From assembly GCF_013409575.1 (NCBI RefSeq), contig NZ_JACCCY010000003.1:457001-521000 (forward strand): a stretch of DNA of 64,000 bases, given 5' to 3'. The notes beneath the pieces are model-generated. The model had not been told where the DNA came from and ran no database searches. It saw only the letters and a list, made by a program, of their open reading frames with translations. The position numbers were made by a program, and so were the translations under genes. This document shows positions 7,564 to 17,423 of the stretch, in pieces. Positions within the stretch are counted from its first letter, which is position 1; the number at the start of each line of letters is the position of its first letter. The DNA comes from Macellibacteroides fermentans. Lineage in GTDB: Bacteria > Bacteroidota > Bacteroidia > Bacteroidales > Tannerellaceae.

Positions 7564-9285
7564 TTACCATCCGTAATTCTGAACATATAACTTTTTGCTA
7601 AAGTTAATCTGCTGTTTCGGAATTGGAAAGTATTCGTCTCTGTTTTTTGTAAATTTTGCTTCGCGAAGATGCTCACGTCTAGTTTTCTCAACGGCGAAGT
7701 AGCTGTTGAGGTACTCGGCGGCTATTCCCCATCGTACCAGATCAAAGAACCGGAATCCCTCCATTGCAAACTCCATACGGCGCTCCCAACGTAATGCCTG
7801 ACGGGCAAAGTCGTTTGTCCAGGTGCAATTAATTCCCGGTTGATAGGTACCGACCACAAACTTGCCTGTAGGATCACCTTGAACATCCACTAAACGGGCG
7901 GTGCTGTTTGCGGCTCTTTCACGTATGGAATTGATTAGAGGCAATGCCTCTGATTCGCGCCCTAGTTCTATTAGGGCTTCGGCTTTCCATAACAGGACAT
8001 CATCATAACGGATTATATCCCTGTTTTTTGAACTCGACATAAAGGGATTTACCTTTTCAAAGCAAGGACAATCAGGCAATACAACCTCTTTTAATGACAT
8101 AAAAGCTCCATAAACCTCAGGTTGTCTGTTCCACCACGCTTCAAAAATAAACTCAGGATTGTATTTGTAGGGAAGTCCGGGTATAGCCACACTGTGATTA
8201 AGACGCGGATCCACATTATTTTGTAATAAATCATCCGGAGTATTCAGGTTCTTACTATTGAAATCGGCAAACTTGGGTAATCCTTTATCGTCTGTTTGAA
8301 ATGAATTTACCAGATTTTGAGAAGCCTGATGAAATCCACAGCATCCATATTCCGGATTCATGGGATAATTTAACATGGCACCCCAATCCAACCGGCCATG
8401 TAATGTTCCATCGTTTCTTGAATGCTGAACAGCAAAAATGGATTCTTTACTATTTTCTGTTTCGCAAAGGAAATTATCCGCATAATCGGCATTCAAGCCA
8501 TATTTTCCGGAATTAATAACTTCGCTGGTCAGATTCACCACCTCCGTTAGTTTATCTTTGTTGATGTTAGTCACATTATGCTTTTCATCTTGTTCGTAGG
8601 CTGCATACAATAATGCCTTGGCAAGGTACGATTTGGCCATCCATTTGTTGGCTCTACCCACCTCAGCATTATTATCAGGAAGGGTTTGAGCTGCAAAACG
8701 GAATTCTTCTATGATTTTATCCCATAACTGCTGACTTGTAAATTCTACGTTGGACACATTGATGTATTCTTCCACCGGTACTGTTTCGTCGATAAAAGGA
8801 ATCTGTTTGAACAATAGCTTCAGCTCGAAATAATAATGAGCACGAAGGAATCGCATTTCAGCTATCCGGATCATCTTCTTTGAAAAATCGGCTTCGTCGA
8901 TGGCATTCAATCTGGCCAACGCATTATTTGCCCTTGATATGGCGACATATTCCTTATACCATTTACTATCCAGCAAGCCTATATCGTCTCGGAGGTAAGT
9001 AAACGTTTCATAAAAATGGAATTCCTGCAAATCTCCCGTTCCTGCACCTCCCTTATAGGCATCTCCGGAGCGAAGGTCTCCGTAGGGCCAGGGACTGTTT
9101 GGTTCGGTGTAATGATCGTTACCTAAACTCGAATAAGCTGCTATGACCATTTTCTCCACATTTTCAGGAGTATTCAGTTGTTCGTTGCTCAAAACTCCTT
9201 TCGGGTTCTCGTCCAGGAAAGAATCGCATGAAAAAAGGAGAACCGACAAAGAGCAGCATGTAAATATATATTGCATTGTTTTCAT
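7564..9285 (-). CDS. SusD/RagB-family outer-membrane glycan-binding lipoprotein
   Basis: A 573-residue SusD homologue. The signal peptide ends in LLFSC with Cys20, followed by DSFLDENPKG, the usual SusD opening and an acid-rich surface-export context. It has the TPR-like helical body (MRFLRAHYYFELKLLF is the classic SusD helix) and a C-terminal RWERRMEFAMEGFRFFDLVRW motif. It caps the SusC channel and binds the incoming oligosaccharide, probably fructan. It starts 11 bp after susC. Confidence 0.95.
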   Translation of the reverse strand: MKTMQYIFTCCSLSVLLFSCDSFLDENPKGVLSNEQLNTPENVEKMVIAAYSSLGNDHYTEPNSPWPYGDLRSGDAYKGGAGTGDLQEFHFYETFTYLRDDIGLLDSKWYKEYVAISRANNALARLNAIDEADFSKKMIRIAEMRFLRAHYYFELKLLFKQIPFIDETVPVEEYINVSNVEFTSQQLWDKIIEEFRFAAQTLPDNNAEVGRANKWMAKSYLAKALLYAAYEQDEKHNVTNINKDKLTEVVNLTSEVINSGKYGLNADYADNFLCETENSKESIFAVQHSRNDGTLHGRLDWGAMLNYPMNPEYGCCGFHQASQNLVNSFQTDDKGLPKFADFNSKNLNTPDDLLQNNVDPRLNHSVAIPGLPYKYNPEFIFEAWWNRQPEVYGAFMSLKEVVLPDCPCFEKVNPFMSSSKNRDIIRYDDVLLWKAEALIELGRESEALPLINSIRERAANSTARLVDVQGDPTGKFVVGTYQPGINCTWTNDFARQALRWERRMEFAMEGFRFFDLVRWGIAAEYLNSYFAVEKTRREHLREAKFTKNRDEYFPIPKQQINFSKKLYVQNYGW

Positions 9286-9296
9286 AATTCTATCAA

Positions 9297-12200
9297 TTAA
9301 AAAGTTACGTTCACACCAAAAGTTACTGAAAAAGGAATTGGATAAGACAAATTGGGAGTTTCCGGATCTACACCGGTAAACGCATCGTCGCCCCAGGTCT
9401 TTTTAACCGTCAGCAAGTTCTGCCCCATTACATAGATTCGGGCATTTTTCATGTAAACCGACTTTAACAGATGCTCTGGAATGGTGTATCCAATCTCCAT
9501 ATTAGCCAGTTTAAGGTACGAAGCATTCTCAATGAAATAGGATGAGTAACGACTTTCATAGTTGTTATCATTTAATGATAATGCAGGAATAGTAGATGAA
9601 CTGTTTTGAGGTGTCCAGGCATCCAGTGTTCTTTTACCATAATTATGTCCGCCAAAGAAACTAATGAAATCGGTATACCTCTTCACTTCATTGTTTACGT
9701 TATAGCCAACCAACCCATTCCAAAACATACTGAAATCGAAGTTTTTCCAATTAACGGCAACATTCAAGCCATAGATAAAGTCGGGATCCGCCACTCCCAA
9801 CCAGGTTCTGTCTTCATCATTTATTTTTCCATCCTTATTTACATCCTTGAATCGGAGTCGGCCTACCCCTTTACCTGTTTGCTCCACATGAGCATCCACC
9901 TCTGACTGATTCTGGAAGATCCCTTCGGCCACATATCCGAACATTGAATTTAATGGTCTCCCCAAAATTGTCTGATCGTTTCCATTACCTGCATACGAAT
10001 TGATAACATCTTCCGGTAGCTTTACCACTTTATTTTTATAACTCGAAATATTACCTGTTACGCTCAATCCAACATCTCCTATTTTATCATTGTAGGAGAG
10101 GATGAATTCAAATCCTTTATTATCGAGCGTTGCGCCGTTTACCCAGCGGCTTCCACCTTCGCCGATGGTAGCAATATAGGGAGGGTTAATTAAGATATCC
10201 TTCGTGCTTTTTGTAAAATAATCCAACGAACCGGAGAACTTCTGATTGATAAATCCAAAATCAAGACCGATATTATTCTGCGTAGTAGTTTCCCATTTCA
10301 AATCGGCATTCATCTGTTGAGTACGACGGTAACCCGATAGCAAATCGCCGGTTCCGGTTCCACTGATGTCGTATGCCGTTCCATGATCACTGTCCCACGT
10401 TGGGTCTGTTCCATATAAAGCCTGGTACAATGCCGGCGAAGCGAAATCACCGATCTCCTGATTACCCGTCTGCCCCCATCCATAACGTAGTTTCAAATCC
10501 GAGACATAAGGGAAAGCAGCTTTAAAGAACGATTCTTCACTCAGACGCCAACCGAATGAAAATGCAGGGAATGTTCCATAACGGTTGTTTGCTCCGAATC
10601 TGGAGGATCCATCGTAACGGACCGTTGCCGATATCAGGTAACGATTATCAAAGCTATAGTTTACCTTTCCAAAGTAAGAGAGCAACGAATAGGCAGTTGC
10701 AGAACCGGCATTTCGTTTGTTTGATTCTCCTGCATCAAGGTACATATAATCCGGATCTTCCGAAGCAAATACATCCCTGCCAGCCGATATTGCATTGAAT
10801 GAATATTTCATCATCTCCTGTCCGCCCATCACATCCACTACATTTTTACCCAACTCGAAATTATAGCTCAACGTATTACTTAATATCCAGTTCCCTCCGT
10901 AATTTGCAGAGTTATCCAACCGGTTGGTGGACTCCGACATAAATCCGGATACGTAAGTGAGCTGCATATTTCGCTGCCAATAACCGGTATAGTCGATTCC
11001 AAATTTTGATCTGAAGTGCAAGTTCTTCAGCACTTCAAGGTCAAGGTTCACATCCCCAAACAGACGCACTACATCTTCATGGTTTTGTTTATTATCTTCT
11101 ATGATACGCACCGGATTATGTCTGTCGCTCATCCCTGCAACCGGACCGCCCCAACCGCCATCCAATGTGTAAACCGGAATAATAGGCTGAATCTCGTGGG
11201 TCATATTTAAAATACTCTGTGCATTAATCAGTGATTTGCGCATTTTAGATATTGAGAAATTCTCGCCAATCTTCAGCTTATCATTTATCAGAGAATAATC
11301 AGAGTTAATACGTGCTGTAAAGCGGTCGTATTCCGTGCCTTTAACTGTACCAAGATTATTAAAATAGTCGAGAGAAAAGAGGGCCCGTCCTTTTTGAGTT
11401 CCTGTAGAAAGTGTCACGTTATAATTTTGCGTCAGTCCGGTACGACCCACTTCATCCACCCAATTTGTATTAGCCGGCTTCATAGTTTTTTGCTGATCCA
11501 GGTACTCCGGCATGTTAACCTTATCAAGGATATATCCAGTAGCCGCATCTCCGTGCCATTCAAAATTGTACACACCAAAATTAGGATTCACACCATCATT
11601 CATTGCTGCACGCCATTGTACCATGCCTCTTTCTTCTGCATCAAGTAGTTCGAGGGATTTTGAATAATCCTGCGCTGTCAAGGAGGCCCTGAAGTCGACC
11701 TTTGTTTCATTATTTTTTCCTTTCTTCGTTGTTACGATAACAACCCCGTTGGCTGCCCTTGATCCGTAAATACTGGCCGAAGAGGCATCCTTCAATACTT
11801 GAATTGATTCAATATCGGTTGAAGAAAGCTCGTTCATTGATCTCTTACTAGGTACCCCATCAATTATATAAAGAGGATCGTTGTTCCCCAATGTACCAAT
11901 ACCGCGTATCCGTACTGTGGCACCACCATCCGGAGCTCCACTGGATTGAATGAACACCCCCGGCACACGACCTTGCAAGGATTTCATCGCATTACCGGTA
12001 CTGATATTTTCAATATCGTCCATCTTCACTACAGAAACCGATCCTGTAAGATCCGCTTTCTTTTGAGTTGAGTAACCTGTCACAACAATCTCAGATAAAG
12101 CCTTGGCATCTTCTTTCAACAGAATTTGTTTGGGAATTCCTTTAACAGGAAGTTCTTGCGTTAAATAACCTACATAGCTAATCTGAATAACACTGCCTGA

Positions 12201-12407
12201 AGAGGCATTTAAGGTGAAATTTCCATCCAGATCGGTTATTGTTCCGTTCGTGGTTCCTTTTTCAATAATAGAAGCTCCGATTATCGGAAGATTGTCTGTT
12301 TCAGAAATTACGGTTCCCTGAATAGGAACTTGCTGAGCATAGGACCATTGTGTCCAGAAAAACAGAGTTATAAGCAGACTCCATTTAAAAGAATGTGACT
12401 TCATCAT
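9297..12407 (-). CDS. SusC/RagA-family TonB-linked outer-membrane transporter
   Basis: A 1036-residue TonB-dependent receptor. After a signal peptide (to about residue 24), a carboxypeptidase-like regulatory domain spans about 28-105 (IPGTVISETDNLPIIGA-type start, DLDGNFTL). The plug follows (SEIVVTGYSTQKKADLTGSV, GIGTLGNNDPLYIIDGVP, DASSASIYGSRAANGVVIVTT), then a long beta-barrel ending in an aromatic-rich strand with terminal Phe. It imports the oligosaccharide captured by SusD. Expression should be driven by the HTCS encoded 168 bp upstream; no clear TAnnTTTG was found in that gap, as expected if an activator is required. Confidence 0.95.
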   Translation of the reverse strand: MMKSHSFKWSLLITLFFWTQWSYAQQVPIQGTVISETDNLPIIGASIIEKGTTNGTITDLDGNFTLNASSGSVIQISYVGYLTQELPVKGIPKQILLKEDAKALSEIVVTGYSTQKKADLTGSVSVVKMDDIENISTGNAMKSLQGRVPGVFIQSSGAPDGGATVRIRGIGTLGNNDPLYIIDGVPSKRSMNELSSTDIESIQVLKDASSASIYGSRAANGVVIVTTKKGKNNETKVDFRASLTAQDYSKSLELLDAEERGMVQWRAAMNDGVNPNFGVYNFEWHGDAATGYILDKVNMPEYLDQQKTMKPANTNWVDEVGRTGLTQNYNVTLSTGTQKGRALFSLDYFNNLGTVKGTEYDRFTARINSDYSLINDKLKIGENFSISKMRKSLINAQSILNMTHEIQPIIPVYTLDGGWGGPVAGMSDRHNPVRIIEDNKQNHEDVVRLFGDVNLDLEVLKNLHFRSKFGIDYTGYWQRNMQLTYVSGFMSESTNRLDNSANYGGNWILSNTLSYNFELGKNVVDVMGGQEMMKYSFNAISAGRDVFASEDPDYMYLDAGESNKRNAGSATAYSLLSYFGKVNYSFDNRYLISATVRYDGSSRFGANNRYGTFPAFSFGWRLSEESFFKAAFPYVSDLKLRYGWGQTGNQEIGDFASPALYQALYGTDPTWDSDHGTAYDISGTGTGDLLSGYRRTQQMNADLKWETTTQNNIGLDFGFINQKFSGSLDYFTKSTKDILINPPYIATIGEGGSRWVNGATLDNKGFEFILSYNDKIGDVGLSVTGNISSYKNKVVKLPEDVINSYAGNGNDQTILGRPLNSMFGYVAEGIFQNQSEVDAHVEQTGKGVGRLRFKDVNKDGKINDEDRTWLGVADPDFIYGLNVAVNWKNFDFSMFWNGLVGYNVNNEVKRYTDFISFFGGHNYGKRTLDAWTPQNSSSTIPALSLNDNNYESRYSSYFIENASYLKLANMEIGYTIPEHLLKSVYMKNARIYVMGQNLLTVKKTWGDDAFTGVDPETPNLSYPIPFSVTFGVNVTF

Positions 12408-12575
12408 ATTATTATTTAAAATTAATTGAGCCGCAATATTACTCTATGTCCAGCGCCAACTCTATAAAATATGAATCAGAAACGATCAAAATAATTACAT
12501 AAAAGAACTAGTTAGTTTGATTTATAACAATCGAAACAGATTTGAATCATTTGTGCTAGCAATATATTGACGCTG

Positions 12576-15302
12576 CTACTCTTGCGATACGTACTCTGTG
12601 GGTGTCATATTAAAAACAGACTTAAAACATTTGGCAAAATAGGCTGGTGATGAAAAGCCGGTTCGATAGGCTACTTCACTTACGGAATATCTTTTCTGAT
12701 TAAGCAATGTAGTTGCCTTACTTAATCGGTAATTTCGAAGATAGTCGACAGGAGACAAGCCCGAAATCTCCTTCACTTTACGGTAGAGCTGTACACGGGA
12801 AATTCCTAATTCTTCACTGATTTTTTCCACATTAAGTTCCGTATTTTCGTATGAAACATCCAGTAAGTCTACAAACTTTCTCATAAACAGCTCATCCAGG
12901 CTCTCTATTTTAGCCTCTGTTTCAATAATTGGAATACCTCCTGCCTGCATGGTCTGCATAAACCGCTTCTGCAATCGCTTTCTCTCTTCCAATAAGCGTA
13001 TTATTTTTACTTTCACAAAGTCAATATTAAATGGCTTTTGTATGTAGTCGTCCGCTCCTTCTGATACTCCGTATATACGCTGACTGTCATCCATAAGCGC
13101 AGTAAGTAAAATAACCGGAATATGGGATAAGTCGGGATCCGATTTAATTCGCCTGCAAAGCTCAAACCCATTCATTTCGGGCATCAGGACATCACTTAAA
13201 ACAAGCGACACATTTTCTGATTCAAGAATTGCGAGTGCTTCAGTCCCATTTCCAGCCTTTAACGTGGTAAAATTGGGCGCAAATTCCGATTGAATATAAG
13301 CTTGAATATCCGGATCGTCTTCAACTACCAATATAGTGAAGTTGTATTTTTTAGTTAATAGATCGTCTGATACCTCCACATTCATTGAAGTGGGTACAAG
13401 ATCTATTCTATCCTCCGGATTTACAAGCGGGAAACAGTCGGGTAAATGATCTCTCCCTTTTAGTAACTCCAGAGTAAAAAGCGTGTCGACATTGGGGACA
13501 CTCTCCACCAGAATTTGTCCCTGATGCATATTCACAAATTCCTGGGTAAGATGCAGGCCTATTCCTGCACCAACTCCAGATGACACAGATCCGGTATAAA
13601 ACCGGTCAAATATCTTATCAATTTCATTATTCTCAATTCCTACCCCATTGTCTCGAACGACAATGTAAATTCTATCAGAACCATCTTTAATTTGAACACT
13701 TATTTTCCCTCCTACAGCTGTAAATTTAAATGCATTAGACAAAAGGTTGGTCAGAACCTTTTCCATCTTATCCTGATCAATCCATATTTTACAAGTCGGG
13801 ATCTCGGAAACAAACTCGTAGCAGATCTGTTTAGACTTGGCCAGATCTTCAAAAAGAGACATCACGTTTTCTGTAAAGGCGACTATATCAACCTGACTGA
13901 TCGTCAATCCCATTTTATTATTCTCAATCTTCCGGAAATCCAGCAGTTGATTGATCACCCTCATCAGCCGGTCGGCATTCTTCTTCATCAGTTTCAGATC
14001 AGAAAGCAACGGAGATTCGGGTGTTAATTTGATCCATTTCTCTAAAGGTCCCACGATCAAAGTAAGCGGAGTACGTACTTCGTGTGATACATTGGTGAAG
14101 AACTGTAATTTTTGGGATGTAACCTGTTCAATCTTTTCATTCAGACAGATTAGTTTTTGCTGTTGTTCTTCCGATTCTTTGTTTTTAATATGTAATTGCT
14201 TATTCTTTTTGTTAATCTTCCGGTTTATATAAAATATATAAATTGCAAAAAACAGCAACAAAGCAAGCAAAGACAATATCAGAAATAAAGAGTGACGCAA
14301 CATACTAAACTTTTGAAATAACATATCAATATTCCTTTTTTGCTGCTCAATCCTGTTCTGATAGTTGATTAGCTGATCAGATTGCAAAAGCAACGTTCGT
14401 GCCGTATTTTTCTCGACAACAGCCGTATTCAAGATATACTTCTTATCCGTTTGTTCCTTATTCAGTATTTTCATAGCAACACGAATCACCTGATCGCCCC
14501 CGGATGGATACAAAAAGGATGCGTTAAGTAACCCGTTTGCAACTGCTTCAAGTCCGGCTCCTTTCCCAAATGCAGCATCAACACCCAAAAATATAATTTT
14601 AGAAACCAACGCCGAATCACGTTCAGAGATGGCCTCTCTTGCCCCAAGCGCCATTACATCATTGTGTGCATAAACCAAATCTATATCATTGAAATCTTCT
14701 AATTGAGATACTTCCTTTTTTGCTATTTCCCTGCGCCAGTTACCTACTACCGTTTTGATATTTACATTTTTCTTTTTGAGACCATTTATAAATCCCAGGT
14801 GTCGTTCTTGTGCAGGAGAAGACAGTTTGGTACCCCAGACTTCGGCTATTGTAGCATTTTCAGGAAGAAATGCACTTGCATATTCGCCTGCTATCCGGCC
14901 AATTTCGTAACTATCACCTCCAACATAAGCCGTATATTCTTCGGAACCAATCTTTCTGTCAACAATGATTGTTGGAATTCCTTTCCTGTAGGCTTCAACT
15001 GCAATGGGAGTTATCGAATCGGACTGATTTGGCGAAATGATAAGTACATCTACCTTCTGATCTATGAATTGTTGAATCTGTTTTATTTGTGTTTCATTGC
15101 TTTCTTTGGCATCTGCAATTACAATCCGTATATTGTCGTAATTGGATGCCTCGATATTCATCTCCAACATCATGGCCTGTCTCCAAACATCATCCATCAT
15201 ACATTGCGAAAAGGCTATAACATATGGCTCTTCTTTCTCAACTCCTGAACAAGAAGATAAGAACAGGTAAAATACGAGCAGATAGGCAACCGGATTTTTC
15301 AT
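12576..15302 (-). CDS. Hybrid two-component system (HTCS) regulator with periplasmic sugar-binding sensor
   Basis: A 908-residue one-protein signalling system. The order is: lipoprotein-like signal (LFLSSC), a LacI/ribose-binding-type periplasmic domain (about 25-320), one TM helix (about 330-355), a HisKA domain with His407 in SHEVRTPL, a HATPase domain (DNGVGI, GAGIGLHLT), a receiver with phospho-acceptor Asp704 in SDVLMPEMNG, and a C-terminal AraC HTH pair. This sensor type is known for the fructose-binding HTCS of B. thetaiotaomicron and fits the GH32/fructokinase locus. I chose the ATG at 15302 because it opens a clean signal peptide; an upstream start would add 43 odd residues and cross an inverted repeat. 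Confidence 0.93.
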   Translation of the reverse strand: MKNPVAYLLVFYLFLSSCSGVEKEEPYVIAFSQCMMDDVWRQAMMLEMNIEASNYDNIRIVIADAKESNETQIKQIQQFIDQKVDVLIISPNQSDSITPIAVEAYRKGIPTIIVDRKIGSEEYTAYVGGDSYEIGRIAGEYASAFLPENATIAEVWGTKLSSPAQERHLGFINGLKKKNVNIKTVVGNWRREIAKKEVSQLEDFNDIDLVYAHNDVMALGAREAISERDSALVSKIIFLGVDAAFGKGAGLEAVANGLLNASFLYPSGGDQVIRVAMKILNKEQTDKKYILNTAVVEKNTARTLLLQSDQLINYQNRIEQQKRNIDMLFQKFSMLRHSLFLILSLLALLLFFAIYIFYINRKINKKNKQLHIKNKESEEQQQKLICLNEKIEQVTSQKLQFFTNVSHEVRTPLTLIVGPLEKWIKLTPESPLLSDLKLMKKNADRLMRVINQLLDFRKIENNKMGLTISQVDIVAFTENVMSLFEDLAKSKQICYEFVSEIPTCKIWIDQDKMEKVLTNLLSNAFKFTAVGGKISVQIKDGSDRIYIVVRDNGVGIENNEIDKIFDRFYTGSVSSGVGAGIGLHLTQEFVNMHQGQILVESVPNVDTLFTLELLKGRDHLPDCFPLVNPEDRIDLVPTSMNVEVSDDLLTKKYNFTILVVEDDPDIQAYIQSEFAPNFTTLKAGNGTEALAILESENVSLVLSDVLMPEMNGFELCRRIKSDPDLSHIPVILLTALMDDSQRIYGVSEGADDYIQKPFNIDFVKVKIIRLLEERKRLQKRFMQTMQAGGIPIIETEAKIESLDELFMRKFVDLLDVSYENTELNVEKISEELGISRVQLYRKVKEISGLSPVDYLRNYRLSKATTLLNQKRYSVSEVAYRTGFSSPAYFAKCFKSVFNMTPTEYVSQE

Positions 15303-15324
15303 AATTCTGAGGAAAGATTTAATA

Positions 15325-15366
15325 CAAATATAAAAAAAAGATACATACTGTACCACAGTAAGTATC
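15325..15366 (-). promoter_or_regulatory. HTCS promoter with inverted repeat (possible operator)
   Basis: Minus-strand TATATTTG (15325-15332) is a good -7 element 22 bp before the HTCS start. Just upstream lies an inverted repeat, GATACATACTGT (15340-15351) and ACAGTAAGTATC (15355-15366), matching at 11 of 12 positions with a 3-bp spacer. It covers the region where the -33 element should be, and I see no TTG at the ideal distance. Confidence 0.5.
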
Positions 15367-15458
15367 AAAATAACAAACAGGTGTGCAAAAATAGGTACGA
15401 GCTCATATATTGAATAAGATATTTGATTCAAACTTGCCTACAGATGATACAAGAAAAA

Positions 15459-15485
15459 GGGATGAATCAGTAATTGATTCATCCC
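15459..15485 (-). terminator. Rho-independent terminator after the first DUF1080 gene
   Basis: A perfect 11-bp stem (GGGATGAATCA / TGATTCATCCC) with a 5-base loop, followed on the minus strand by TTTTTCTTG, lies 35 bp beyond the stop. It separates the DUF1080 gene from the HTCS. Confidence 0.85.
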
Positions 15486-15519
15486 TGGGTTCTCAAGATC
15501 TTAGCAATCCTATTTTATT

Positions 15520-16257
15520 TTATAACTCACGTATTTTGATGTTACGGAAACTTACTGGCCATCCATGATCTTGCAGACCAATAAATCCTTCTTTAGAAAT
15601 GCCTTCGGTAAATCCGGGGAAAGATTTAAACTTACTGTTCTGTACCAGATTATCCCATTCACTGGTCCACAAAGTATATTCTACCACCTTCTTACCATTT
15701 TGTGTATGAGTTACCTTTCCGTTTTCAACACGGATAACAATGGTATTCCACTGACCTGCAGGGTTCACCGTAGCAGGATCGGCTGGCAACATATCATACA
15801 ATGAACCGGCAAGATGGCTGTCTATCTTATTATCAGTAGCATCCACGTTGTCTAACACCTGTACTTCGGGAGCAGCATAGTAAATAGGTTTTCCCGGAAC
15901 TTCGCGAACATTGTAGAATATCCCTGAATTAGCCATCTTACCTGCATTCCAGTCTATCGACAGTTCAAAATTTTTGAATTTCTTGTTTCCGAAAAGAATA
16001 TCTCCTCCCGCACCATTTCCTGGTTTGGATCCTTCGGCAGTAAATACCTTCATGGCACCATCTTCGATTGTCCAGTTTTTCGGCATTGCCGTACCATTAC
16101 ATTGTCTCCATCCGGAAAAATCTTTTCCATTAAATAAAAGAGCCCAACCTGCTTTTTTTTCTTTGGAGGTTAACTTGTTGGCCTTTTGAGCATGCACCAT
16201 TGTGGATGCCGAAGCGATAGCCAGCACCATAAACACATAAAACAACTTTAATTTCAT
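15520..16257 (-). CDS. DUF1080 (3-keto-disaccharide hydrolase-like) exported protein
   Basis: A 245-residue protein with a Sec signal peptide ending near AQA (residues 1-24). The rest is one DUF1080 beta-sandwich, a concanavalin-like fold related to 3-keto-glucoside hydrolases. Diagnostic stretches are GWALLFNGKDFSGWRQCNG, NSGIFYNVREVPGKP, APEVQVLDN, and the closing GFIGLQDHGWPVSFRNIKIREL. A second DUF1080 gene precedes it by about 200 bp, and a terminator follows. Substrate unknown; a role in modified sugars is a family-level inference. Confidence 0.88.
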   Translation of the reverse strand: MKLKLFYVFMVLAIASASTMVHAQKANKLTSKEKKAGWALLFNGKDFSGWRQCNGTAMPKNWTIEDGAMKVFTAEGSKPGNGAGGDILFGNKKFKNFELSIDWNAGKMANSGIFYNVREVPGKPIYYAAPEVQVLDNVDATDNKIDSHLAGSLYDMLPADPATVNPAGQWNTIVIRVENGKVTHTQNGKKVVEYTLWTSEWDNLVQNSKFKSFPGFTEGISKEGFIGLQDHGWPVSFRNIKIREL

Positions 16258-16399
16258 CTCTTTTAAGATATTAGATAATTAACACTAATGAATTAAGAAC
16301 TGAGAACACTAATAAATTTAAAAAACACTTACAAACCCTGTTGCAATGATATTGCCAACGAGCAAAAAGATTTCAAATAGATTAATAAGGCACACAAAG

Positions 16400-16438
16400 A
16401 TATACCGAAACAGATAGAATGAATCCATTTCGGTATAT
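16400..16438 (-). terminator. Inverted repeat after the second DUF1080 gene
   Basis: Perfect arms ATATACCGAAA (16400-16410) and TTTCGGTATAT (16428-16438) lie 26 bp past the stop. The downstream tract is only moderately T-rich (CTTTGTG), so termination is likely but not certain. Confidence 0.5.
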
Positions 16439-16464
16439 TAGATTGATTGAATTAAACTTTTTTA

Positions 16465-17340
16465 TCAAAAGAGGGAAATATACTCCGAAGGAAGGGCTTC
16501 GATCTTTTTAATCTGAATCTCCTTATAGAATACTTCGGCTGCTTCACTTTGCAACTGAATCCGGCCTTTGGTAAGGGGTTTAAGTTCGTTTCCTTCCTTG
16601 TAAACCGAACCCGACAAGGCCATAACCACATGCCCATTCACCAGATGGATACTTTTATCCCCGAAACAAATCAGCTCGATTGTGTTCCAATCGCCTGCAA
16701 TCTCATGGTCTTCGCTAAACTGAACAAAACCACTTCGTTTACCGTCAACTCCCATATATGTCTCTATCCCTTTCGGATCATAGTTGGCCTTTTCGTTGTT
16801 GGCATCCGGATCGCGCATTTTGATATTCGCTCCGGTATCGGCAATGCGCCAGTAATCGCCAAAGCCCCCTTCCATCACCTGAAACTCGTGCGATTCCATC
16901 CACGAACGCCAATAATCTACGCCACACTCGCCGTGCGAATGATACAACAGCCCCGAATCCATTGGCTCATTAAGTCTGGGAACCCACTTTTTAGTTCCGA
17001 ACTTAACCTTCATCCGAAGATGATAATTTTCGAAAGACTGTTTTGTATAAACACATCCATAAATCTCGCCGCTGATTCTTAACACGGGTACACCATCCTG
17101 TTCGGCAACCGAAAAGACATTCTTCACATTCTTATTATAGCCGATAGGTTGAACCGGATTACCAGCTTCATCCAACGGCTGACTTCCATTGTAATCGGGT
17201 TTATGCTCATAACTCAGATACATTTCCCATTGAGAAAGGTCTTTATCCATCAGGGAAGTCCATTCATCCTTCGCAGTACAGGAGACCAGGCAGTTCAACA
17301 AAATACAAGCAATCGCAGTTTTCAAGATACTCACATTCAT
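16465..17340 (-). CDS. DUF1080-like exported lipoprotein
   Basis: A 291-residue protein with a lipoprotein signal (LLNCLVSC, Cys21). The body is a more divergent DUF1080-type sandwich: WTSLMDKDLSQWEMYLSYE near the start, DSGLLYHSHGECG mid-protein (equivalent to the NSGI-Y strand), FQVMEGGFGDYWRI, GDWNTIELICFGDKSIHLVNG and a closing GRIQLQSEAAEVFYKEIQIKKIE. It is longer than its neighbour because of loops around GNPVQPIGYNKN and the Asp/Asn-rich segment MRDPDANNEK. Likely acts in the periplasm or at the outer membrane on a sugar; specificity unknown. Confidence 0.85.
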   Translation of the reverse strand: MNVSILKTAIACILLNCLVSCTAKDEWTSLMDKDLSQWEMYLSYEHKPDYNGSQPLDEAGNPVQPIGYNKNVKNVFSVAEQDGVPVLRISGEIYGCVYTKQSFENYHLRMKVKFGTKKWVPRLNEPMDSGLLYHSHGECGVDYWRSWMESHEFQVMEGGFGDYWRIADTGANIKMRDPDANNEKANYDPKGIETYMGVDGKRSGFVQFSEDHEIAGDWNTIELICFGDKSIHLVNGHVVMALSGSVYKEGNELKPLTKGRIQLQSEAAEVFYKEIQIKKIEALPSEYISLF

Positions 17341-17423
17341 AATTAAATAATAAAATGGTTACTAGTGGTTCAAAATTTACTCACACCAAATATATAATTG
17401 GATGACAGATGTTTTTTGCAATT

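Noticed and set aside
12408-12575. HTCS-binding direct repeats before susC
   Set aside because: Some TTTGAT/GATTGT similarity is present, but no pair of repeats is good enough to call by eye.
15303-15431. A 43-residue N-terminal extension of the HTCS
   Set aside because: It would put a second hydrophobic stretch before a clean lipoprotein signal and would cross the -7 element and inverted repeat.
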